Shown in pieces: positions 58,192 to 64,000 of a stretch of 64,000 nucleotides of DNA. The stretch is from Leptospiraceae bacterium (GTDB lineage: Bacteria; Spirochaetota; Leptospiria; Leptospirales; Leptospiraceae), in assembly GCA_016708435.1 (NCBI GenBank), contig JADJFV010000001.1, positions 992,001 to 1,056,000 on the forward strand, read 5' to 3'. The notes under the pieces were generated by a model. It made no database searches, had not been told where the DNA came from, and worked only from the letters and a program-made list of their open reading frames with translations. Position 1 is the first letter of the stretch. Each line of letters begins with the position of its first letter. The translations under genes and the position numbers were made by a program.

Positions 58192-59622
58192 TTATTTCCC
58201 AATTTTTTGAACATTTAATTGTCCTTGTCTTGCATAGTCGATTGCTTCCGCTAAAATTCTAAGAGATTCTCCGGGAGCATGAAATCCCATTGAATTTTCG
58301 GCTGCAACAAAATCAACTCTCCATTGAGCTTTTCGGTGAAAGTCTCTTGCTGACTCAAGAGATGCATCCGATGCACCTTTGCCTTTAGCCGCTTCAATAT
58401 CTTTGATGAGTGATACAGTAACGCCCTCTGCTTTTAGTAATAGTTCTTTTGTTCTATCTTGAATGATTTCAACTCTTGCTTTGATTTCTTTTTCCGGATA
58501 ACGGTGACAAGTCTCACAGGATGCAGCAACATTTAACATAGGGCTTCGAACATGGTGATCGCTAATTTTGATTGCCCCTTCCCTTTTATATGGCATATGA
58601 CAATCAGCACAGGACACACCGCTTCGTGCATGAATGCCTTGACTCCAAGTTTCAAATTCTGGATGTTGCGCCTTCAGTACCTTAGCCCCTGATTTTTTGT
58701 GTTCGAAGTCTTTCCAGGCAACATCGTCATAGTATTTTTCGATTTGTTCCATCTTAAGACCGTTGTGCCAGGGATAAGTAAGATTTTTTTCTGGACCTTT
58801 GAAATAGTATTCCACATGACATTGACCGCAAACAAAGGAGCGCATTTCCTGTCTTGATGCCATTTTGTTTACATCGTATTCTCCTTTCTTTCCTTCTTTT
58901 CGCCAGCGTTCAATGCTCGGTAAATGAGGAGTAGGCGCAGAAGATTGAGCTAAATTGCGGATACCATTGATAAACCCCGGGCGGTTTACCTCTAATTGCA
59001 TTGATTCTACATTATGACAATCCACACAGGAAACTGGATGCTTAACATTTTTTGCAGCGTCTTTATAGGACATAGCGCATACTAGATCGAAGCCTTTCTG
59101 AATTTGTGCTTCTTTTTGATCATCAGGAACGCCTGCTTTTTTTCCTTCCGATTTATAGAAGGGGATAACGGAAGCATGGCAATGAAGACAGGCACCTGGT
59201 TGTTTGAATTGTTTTACTCGCTCTGTTTCATTTTGATCTTGCAGCATATAGGCATGTCCTCTCTCTTCTCTAAAGTCAACGCCGAACGCATAACCGGCAA
59301 ATAACTCCCGAAGAAGTGGATCGTCATCCAATTTTTGAAATGCTTCACTTCCACCGTGTTTGGTTCTTTCAATATCAACAGTTCTTTTGTAACTATCGTA
59401 TTGACGTGGAAAATTTTTCCCCCATTCAGCGGGATCAACAGTATCTTCTGTTAAATTGACTACGCGAAATACATGATCTTTAGCTTCTGCTTTTCTTTCT
59501 AGAATACTTCCGATTAACAGCATTATTGCAAAGACTGCGGCAGACACAGAGACTAGTAAGCCTATAAGTATTTTTCGATTTCCACTTTCTATTTTTTTTA
59601 GTAAACTTTCTATCCAGTTCAT
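58192..59622 (-). CDS. nrfA: cytochrome c nitrite reductase NrfA, CxxCH-type active site
   Basis: The ATG at 59622 has aggag upstream; the frame is open to 59667. The 476-residue protein has an N-terminal membrane anchor or uncleaved signal (residues 15-40). Five haem motifs lie at 145 (CLHCH), 199 (CVDCH), 265 (CGQCH), 338 (CADCH) and 369 (CETCH). NrfA hallmarks include QCHVEYYFKG, the calcium-site KAQHPEFETW and GIHARSGVSCADCHMP. In E. coli the first motif is CWSCK, with Lys binding the catalytic haem; here it is a normal CxxCH. It reduces nitrite to ammonium in the periplasm. NrfH lies 13 bp upstream. Confidence 0.93.
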   Translation of the reverse strand: MNWIESLLKKIESGNRKILIGLLVSVSAAVFAIMLLIGSILERKAEAKDHVFRVVNLTEDTVDPAEWGKNFPRQYDSYKRTVDIERTKHGGSEAFQKLDDDPLLRELFAGYAFGVDFREERGHAYMLQDQNETERVKQFKQPGACLHCHASVIPFYKSEGKKAGVPDDQKEAQIQKGFDLVCAMSYKDAAKNVKHPVSCVDCHNVESMQLEVNRPGFINGIRNLAQSSAPTPHLPSIERWRKEGKKGEYDVNKMASRQEMRSFVCGQCHVEYYFKGPEKNLTYPWHNGLKMEQIEKYYDDVAWKDFEHKKSGAKVLKAQHPEFETWSQGIHARSGVSCADCHMPYKREGAIKISDHHVRSPMLNVAASCETCHRYPEKEIKARVEIIQDRTKELLLKAEGVTVSLIKDIEAAKGKGASDASLESARDFHRKAQWRVDFVAAENSMGFHAPGESLRILAEAIDYARQGQLNVQKIGK

Positions 59623-59635
59623 TTCTAACTCCTGT

Positions 59636-60106
59636 TTATTTTGTTGGTCCATGCCCGACAGCTGCATGGCAATGGATGCAGTTCAATTGAGACTTATCAC
59701 TGTTACCCTGATGAATTTCAGCGACAAACTTTTCATGACAATTTACGCAATTTTCTAGAAGAATTTTTCTATTGGATTCGCGAATTCGAATAGGCTCATG
59801 ATAATCATAAAAAGTAAATCCCTTTGAATGCCAAAAGCCGTTATTCGCCTTACTAATATATTTCGCTACGATGTTCGTTGGCGTGTGGCAACTATTACAA
59901 GTTGCATTTGCATGGTGACTGGACTTTTGCCAACCATCATAGTGCTCTCGCATGACATGACAATTGGCGCATACTTTGGGATCATCAGAAAGGTAAGCTG
60001 CACCTTCTGCAAAGTAAAAAGTATAGGCACCAAGACCAAATAGAGTGCCGAGAGATAGAATCGCAATGAAAAGAGCAACAGATTTTGGATAATTTCTTTG
60101 GGACAT
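59636..60106 (-). CDS. nrfH: NrfH tetrahaem quinol dehydrogenase
   Basis: The 156-residue product (ATG at 60106, or 60118) has one N-terminal membrane helix. Four CxxCH motifs lie at about 46 (CANCH), 70 (CNSCH), 120 (CVNCH) and 143 (CIHCH), the NapC/NrfH pattern. CANCHVMREHYDGWQKSSHH carries the conserved Met that ligates the quinol-side haem in NrfH. It anchors NrfA and passes electrons from menaquinol. It is first in the nrfH-nrfA-porin operon, with an FNR-like site about 70 bp upstream. Confidence 0.93.
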   Translation of the reverse strand: MSQRNYPKSVALFIAILSLGTLFGLGAYTFYFAEGAAYLSDDPKVCANCHVMREHYDGWQKSSHHANATCNSCHTPTNIVAKYISKANNGFWHSKGFTFYDYHEPIRIRESNRKILLENCVNCHEKFVAEIHQGNSDKSQLNCIHCHAAVGHGPTK

Positions 60107-60174
60107 GAAAGATATCATCGATATATGATGAAAAGAATTGCAAGTATTTCTATTAATTAGTGTAAAAAAAATAC

Positions 60175-60188
60175 ATGATATATATCAA
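60175..60188 (-). promoter_or_regulatory. FNR/CRP-type operator upstream of nrfHA
   Basis: On the minus strand the site reads TTGAT-ATAT-ATCAT, nine of ten bases of the FNR consensus TTGAT-N4-ATCAA. It ends 68 bp before the nrfH ATG, suitable for activation at about -41. A 9-bp inverted repeat (attagtgta 60156-60164, tacactaat 60190-60198) flanks it. Confidence 0.6.
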
Positions 60189-60266
60189 ATACACTAATAC
60201 GGTCGTTGATAAGTAAGGCTTTTTTTACTGTTCATAAAGAATTCGCCTAAGAAAATGACTCAGTAA

Positions 60267-60770
60267 ATGCAGAATAATCTTTACAATCAATACAAATCAG
60301 AACAAAAAAGATATAAGCTTTTTGTTCCACTGCTTCGCTATTTTGGATTTTCTATGCTTGGGCTTTATCTCTATCTTCTTTTTTCAGTGAAAGGTCTTGA
60401 TACGAAATATTTTTTATTAAATATCTACGCGCTCTATTGCAATGCTTCTGTCATGATTTTATTTCAGTATTATAAAATTCCATCTTTATTTAGAAATCTT
60501 TTTTCCCAAACCGATTCAGTGGTAATTGATTCTTACGGGATAATTAATAGTAACCGCATTGAAATACATCGTTCTTTTTTAGTTGAACTTTATGGTCGTA
60601 ATTATACCGAAGAGCAGATGAATTATAATCTTGACGAAATCAAAAAATTAATTATGTCTTTAGAAAGACTAGATTGGGAAAAAATCGGCAAGATCTACTT
60701 TATAGTTTTTTTTATTATCTCCATTTTGCTGTTTAATTTACTTTATCCGCTTGAAGTAAATTCTATTTAA
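60267..60770 (+). CDS. hypothetical membrane protein
   Basis: The 167-residue product has two membrane helices near the N-terminus (about 23-75) and one at the C-terminus (about 145-160), with a charged loop between. No family is recognised. It is divergent from nrfH, 160 bp away, so it could share the FNR-controlled intergenic region. Confidence 0.55.
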   Translation: MQNNLYNQYKSEQKRYKLFVPLLRYFGFSMLGLYLYLLFSVKGLDTKYFLLNIYALYCNASVMILFQYYKIPSLFRNLFSQTDSVVIDSYGIINSNRIEIHRSFLVELYGRNYTEEQMNYNLDEIKKLIMSLERLDWEKIGKIYFIVFFIISILLFNLLYPLEVNSI

Positions 60771-60774
60771 TTGG

Positions 60775-61209
60775 CTAGGTTTGTAGCCATCGCATGAGAG
60801 AGAATGTTTTATGGAAGTCATAAAAATACTGTAGTAAATACGCATTTGCCGTAACGAAAGCCCAAATGCGAACTAAGCCGAAGCCAATAAATAAAACCCC
60901 AAAGATATACTGACCCGGGACAAAGAATCGGTTGTATTGTTGATAAATTGAAACAAAGGAAGGAAAAAAGAAACTCAAAATCACATAACACTGTGCAGCC
61001 GCAACTAGAAAACCGAATGGGTTGAAGTATAACGCTTCAATAAAGTGCAAATGAAATATATGAACTAACGCTCGCCCCATTCCACAGCCCGGACAAGGAA
61101 CTCCTGTTAAATGAAAAAAAGGACAAATAGTAAAATGAGAATCTCCAGTCGGCATAATAAAGTATGCCGGCAAGAGCAAGATTGCTAGAAGTTGAATGTT
61201 TTTTATCAT
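60775..61209 (-). CDS. DUF2752 membrane protein
   Basis: The 144-residue product has three or four membrane segments and the DUF2752 hallmark CPFFHLTGVPCPGCGMGRAL, followed by GALYFNPFG-like sequence (EALYFNPFG). The paired cysteines are diagnostic of the family. Its function is unknown. The 211-bp stretch downstream to 61420 holds no gene that I can support. Confidence 0.85.
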   Translation of the reverse strand: MIKNIQLLAILLLPAYFIMPTGDSHFTICPFFHLTGVPCPGCGMGRALVHIFHLHFIEALYFNPFGFLVAAAQCYVILSFFFPSFVSIYQQYNRFFVPGQYIFGVLFIGFGLVRIWAFVTANAYLLQYFYDFHKTFSLMRWLQT

Positions 61210-61420
61210 ATAGAGTTAAATTATTGAAATAGTAAGAAAAATGCAAATTAAAATAGTGCGTTTTTTATTAGGGTGTCCTGCTAAATATTCTTGATATTTT
61301 GAGGTTGCTCGCTTACTATGGCTAAGCGAATTTAACTCCAATGTTATTAGAGGAATATTTGTTAATAAAAAAAGCCTAATATAAAAAGTATATTGGGTAG
61401 TAAAATTTAGGAGATTTAGT

Positions 61421-61834
61421 ATGAAAGACATTTCATTACTTCCAGGTGAAGAAAAAGTTTTTGAACTTGAAGCGGATTTTTGGAATAGAGGCAATAATCC
61501 TATTCAAAGAGTGTTTGGTAATATCTTTAGGGTGATTGCTAAACTGCTAGGAACTAGAATTCATGGCAAGCTAATTGTTACCAATCTTAGAGCCTTAGAA
61601 ATTAGAGAAACAATCAATTGGTATTGTTTCCCTACTCGAACAGAAGTCAAACTATTGACTAAGAGCAGTATTAAGGAAGTTGGGTATACTATGGAGAAAG
61701 TCTGCTTAGTTTTTTGTCCAACTTTTTCATTGTATTATGAAGGACATACACAGGCTACTATTATTGCTATTGAAAATGGATCTGACGAAAAAATGTTAGA
61801 TTTGTTAGCCAAATTCTATAATGTAATTAAGTAA
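61421..61834 (+). CDS. hypothetical PH-like domain protein
   Basis: The 137-residue product starts after a good ribosome site (ttaggaga). The sequence opens LLPGEEKVFELEADFW and continues GKLIVTNLRALEIRET, resembling bacterial PH-domain proteins, in which a GE-x-(hydrophobic) start is followed by LTNxRL. No membrane segment is clear. The function is unknown, and a lipid- or protein-binding role is only a guess. Confidence 0.55.
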   Translation: MKDISLLPGEEKVFELEADFWNRGNNPIQRVFGNIFRVIAKLLGTRIHGKLIVTNLRALEIRETINWYCFPTRTEVKLLTKSSIKEVGYTMEKVCLVFCPTFSLYYEGHTQATIIAIENGSDEKMLDLLAKFYNVIK

Positions 61835-61949
61835 AGTTTATAAAAGGGATTGTATAAAAGCAGAATAGCTTGGCGCAGATTGATGCGAAATCACATTTTT
61901 CCGTGACCTTTTGTAATGCTTTTAGACAGTCTCGTATAGATAAGAAATT

Positions 61950-62369
61950 ATGGTTACATTGATTGATAAAATAAGATTATCCTTTTATCCATCTGTGATA
62001 GTTTTATTTTCTATATTCTTTACAGCGTTAGCTTTTCTTTTCACCCAAAATCTTCTTATTCGAATTTCAGCAGTTGGTTTATCATTATACTTTTTTCATT
62101 TTGCTATAATACTGTTTATGACTATTCCGTCAAAAATTCGCTCAGTAATAATCTTAGTAAATAAAAATAAAAATCAAATAAAAATCCAGTCCTTTGAAAA
62201 ATATATGACTGCTCCATGCGGGCGACAAGTAACTAGAATAACTTTACAAAAACTAATGCGATTAGATGTATACAAATCATTAAAGAAAGATTTTCCCTTA
62301 AATTTATTTAGTATAAAAAAAAATGAAACTCGCATCGTCTATTACAAAGATGGAAAAAAAGTTACTTAG
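61950..62369 (+). CDS. hypothetical membrane protein
   Basis: The 139-residue product has two hydrophobic segments (about 15-35 and 42-65) followed by a basic cytoplasmic tail rich in Lys and Asn. No recognised family. It is 115 bp from each neighbour and has no clear operon partner. Confidence 0.5.
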   Translation: MVTLIDKIRLSFYPSVIVLFSIFFTALAFLFTQNLLIRISAVGLSLYFFHFAIILFMTIPSKIRSVIILVNKNKNQIKIQSFEKYMTAPCGRQVTRITLQKLMRLDVYKSLKKDFPLNLFSIKKNETRIVYYKDGKKVT

Positions 62370-62426
62370 TGTCATAATCTCATTCTGAAAAATCATCCCC
62401 AGTGATTATCCTAATCCTTTTTATCC

Positions 62427-62471
62427 TTGACAGAAAAACCTTACAATATTACAACTGACTAGACTGACTAG
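62427..62471 (+). promoter_or_regulatory. likely promoter/operator of the toxin-antitoxin operon
   Basis: A consensus -35 TTGACA (62427-62432) is followed 17 bp later by TACAAC (62450-62455). Two perfect 9-bp tandem copies of actgactag (62454-62471) overlap and follow the -10. They end 14 bp before the antitoxin ATG. Antitoxins of this kind usually repress their own promoter, so the repeats may be the operator. Confidence 0.5.
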
Positions 62472-62485
62472 ATGGGAGGCTTCCG

Positions 62486-62737
62486 ATGAGTATAGCACAG
62501 GCATGGCAATTACAGGATGCAAAAAGTAAATTTAGTGAATTAGTTGAGTCTGCGATTTCTAAAGGACCTCAGTTTGTTACAAAGCGAGGCGTAAAGTCGG
62601 TCGTTGTTATTTCCATTGACGAATTCAATCGACTCAAAAAACCAAAAGAGGATCTACTTTCTTTTTTTAACAGCGCACCTAGAATTGATTTAGTCATAGA
62701 GCGCAAAAAAGATTTCGATAGAGATATTTCTCTATGA
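62486..62737 (+). CDS. Phd/YefM-family antitoxin
   Basis: The 83-residue product has the Phd/YefM N-terminal DNA-binding fold: WQLQDAKSKFSELVESAI, then KGPQFVTKRGVKSVVVISIDEF. The C-terminal 25 residues would wrap the toxin. It binds its own promoter and neutralises the PIN toxin encoded next. gggaggc precedes the ATG. The stop codon overlaps the VapC start by 4 bp. Confidence 0.9.
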   Translation: MSIAQAWQLQDAKSKFSELVESAISKGPQFVTKRGVKSVVVISIDEFNRLKKPKEDLLSFFNSAPRIDLVIERKKDFDRDISL

Positions 62738-63162
62738 AGTATTTACTGGATACTTGTTTTATTTCGGAGCTAATTAAAAAAAAGCCGAATCGTGGCGTCG
62801 TCAATTGGCTAGAAGATAAAGATGAACATTCCTTATTCCTAAGTGCATTAACGTTAGGCGAAATTAAAAAAGGAATTTCCAAATTACCAAACTCAAAAAA
62901 GAAAGAAGAACTCGGACGATGGCTCCTTCAATTACAAAAAAGATTCGATGATCGAATCCTTCCAATCGACTCAGATGTCTCTCTCAAATGGGGACAAATA
63001 CAAGGCGAGTTAGAGCAAAATGGAAACTCGATGCCATCTATTGATGCTCTCATCGCCTGCACTGCCCTAGTTCACAATCTAATCATTATTACCCGCAATG
63101 CAAAAGATATAAAAAAAAGCAAGGTAGAAACCATTGACCCTTGGGAGCATATTCATGATTAA
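62734..63162 (+). CDS. vapC: VapC-type PIN-domain toxin
   Basis: The 142-residue PIN nuclease has all four acidic residues in place: D6 (LLDTCFI), E43 (LGEIKKG), D104 (SIDALIAC) and D125 (ITRNAKDI). The ATG/TGA overlap with the antitoxin confirms a toxin-antitoxin module. VapC toxins cut tRNA or rRNA; the target here is unknown. The sirtuin gene starts inside its last codons, an unusual companion. Confidence 0.9.
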   Translation: MKYLLDTCFISELIKKKPNRGVVNWLEDKDEHSLFLSALTLGEIKKGISKLPNSKKKEELGRWLLQLQKRFDDRILPIDSDVSLKWGQIQGELEQNGNSMPSIDALIACTALVHNLIIITRNAKDIKKSKVETIDPWEHIHD

Positions 63163-63886
63163 CCAGCAACTTATAACTAAAATCAAATCAGCAAAGCGTG
63201 TAGCAGTTTTAACTGGTGCGGGAATTTCTGCGGAGAGTGGTATACCTACATTTCGTGGTGCTGGTGGGTATTGGAGAAATTACCGAGCAGAAGATTTGGC
63301 GACACCGGAAGCATTTGCCCGTGATCCTAAGCTTGTTTGGGAATGGTATGCCATGCGAATGCAAGTTTGTCTAGATGCAAAATCAAATCCCGGACATGAA
63401 ATCGTTGCCAAGATGGAATCTTACTTTCCAGAATTCCTACTCGTCACTCAAAATGTAGATAACCTTCATGCGCGTGCGGGTAATACCAAATTAGTCGAAA
63501 TTCATGGAAATATTTTTACGGCAAGATGCACTTCTTGTCAGAAGAAATTCAAACTGGAAGGCGTTCCGAAGCAGATTCCTGTTCGTTGTGAATCCTGTGA
63601 CGCATTAGCAAGACCTCATATTGTTTGGTTTGGCGAAACGTATGATATGAATTTACTACAGAGCGCTAGAAGTTTCTTGCTTAAATCAGATTTGATTTTC
63701 ATAATTGGAACTTCTGGTCAAGTTGGAGTGCCCGTTCAATTGGCAAGCGAAGCAATCGCTCATGGTTCCTATGCTGTAGAAATCAATCCAGAGAACTCAA
63801 CCATTTCAAATCAAGTGGATATGCATTTTGCAAATTCTTCTGGAGAAATTCTTCCTAAGATTTGGCAAGAAATTATTGAAAAATAA
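63155..63886 (+). CDS. cobB: SIRT5-type NAD-dependent protein deacylase
   Basis: The ATG at 63155 overlaps vapC by 8 bp; the open frame starts at 63134. The 243-residue sirtuin has GAGISAESGIPTFRG (21-35), TQNVDNLH, the catalytic H117 (EIHGN), and a Zn ribbon of C125, C128, C145 and C148. Y65 and R68 in WYAMRM are the Tyr-Arg pair that bind succinyl or malonyl groups, so it is likely a desuccinylase as well as a deacetylase, acting in the cytoplasm with NAD+. Confidence 0.93.
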   Translation: MINQQLITKIKSAKRVAVLTGAGISAESGIPTFRGAGGYWRNYRAEDLATPEAFARDPKLVWEWYAMRMQVCLDAKSNPGHEIVAKMESYFPEFLLVTQNVDNLHARAGNTKLVEIHGNIFTARCTSCQKKFKLEGVPKQIPVRCESCDALARPHIVWFGETYDMNLLQSARSFLLKSDLIFIIGTSGQVGVPVQLASEAIAHGSYAVEINPENSTISNQVDMHFANSSGEILPKIWQEIIEK

Positions 63887-63956
63887 ACTTGATGTTTAAA
63901 GCTGAATTTGAATTGTTTAAATCTGTATTCAATTTTTTCACCTACGGGAGTTTTTC

Positions 63957-64000
63957 ATGAGACAATTTTCCAAGAGTATTCTTTTTCTTACAATGCTATT
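63957..64000 (+). CDS. start of an exported protein, truncated by the window edge
   Basis: An ATG at 63957 preceded by acgggag opens MRQFSKSILFLTML, which looks like the beginning of a signal peptide. Only 14 complete codons are visible, so the function cannot be read. Confidence 0.55.
   Translation, partial: MRQFSKSILFLTML

Noticed and set aside
1..64000. Prophage, insertion sequence or integrative element
   Set aside because: No transposase, integrase or phage structural gene is recognisable.

Overview
The window is AT-rich, gene-dense bacterial chromosome that most resembles a member of the Leptospiraceae (Spirochaetes). Several things point that way: a plastid-type ferredoxin-NADP+ reductase like the one known in Leptospira, a very long spirochaete-style coiled-coil protein, many lipoproteins with relaxed spirochaetal lipoboxes (for example LLHC, LLFC), 7TM plus SpoIIE-type phosphatases, a single-fold bacterial histone, and outer-membrane proteins that imply a diderm envelope. 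The assignment is an inference from gene content. No rRNA is present to confirm it. I see no phage, transposase or CRISPR array.

Layout. 1-736: 3' end of a membrane PIN-TRAM protein, closed by strong hairpins. 897-8835: heavy-metal efflux locus (small Cys/His-rich exported protein, CzcC, CzcB, CzcA) plus a membrane PAS sensor without an output domain. 8881-11667: overlapping genes for a propeller esterase-like lipoprotein, a REC-like protein and a fructosamine-kinase-family protein. 11883-16074: FecR protein with a C-terminal CxxCH, Ohr peroxidase, Cys-rich CWC protein, HAD phosphatase and TonB-dependent receptor. 16082-17880 (minus): DinB and adenosine deaminase. 17971-21382: haem-type lipoprotein, YceI, DUF5777 barrel and MATE exporter, tightly packed. 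21386-31736 (minus): two paralogous unknown lipoproteins, then a four-gene set (NHL lipoprotein, PhoX-like phosphatase, outer-membrane barrel, dihaem lipoprotein).

32068-37697: unknown protein, sulfatase-fold hydrolase, CaiB-type racemase/transferase, DUF423, and a frameshifted AAA/DUF4143 ATPase behind a perfect AT palindrome. 37714-48148: MnmH, 7TM-SpoIIE-TPR protein, Tmk, Map, the histone, the 1135-residue coiled-coil protein and a TerB-like protein. 48305-54793: glycoside-hydrolase-like protein, a bacteriophytochrome made only of the photosensory core, an LpqC-type esterase and a split LtaS-type enzyme. 54966-60106 (minus): PC4-like DNA-binding protein, ferredoxin-NADP+ reductase, tRNA-Lys(CTT), and the ammonifying nitrite-reduction operon nrfH-nrfA-porin with an FNR-type site upstream. 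60267-64000: small membrane proteins, a Phd/VapC toxin-antitoxin pair overlapping a sirtuin, and the start of another exported protein.

The best candidates for unusual biology are the histone beside map, the output-less phytochrome with a changed PRxSF motif, the NrfA with CxxCH instead of CxxCK at the catalytic haem, the paralogous unknown lipoprotein pair, a dispersed nested-inverted-repeat family with four copies, and a roughly tenfold excess of the octamer TTATCCGC. Four genes carry single-base frameshifts, three of them in homopolymers, so assembly error should be excluded before any is called a pseudogene.
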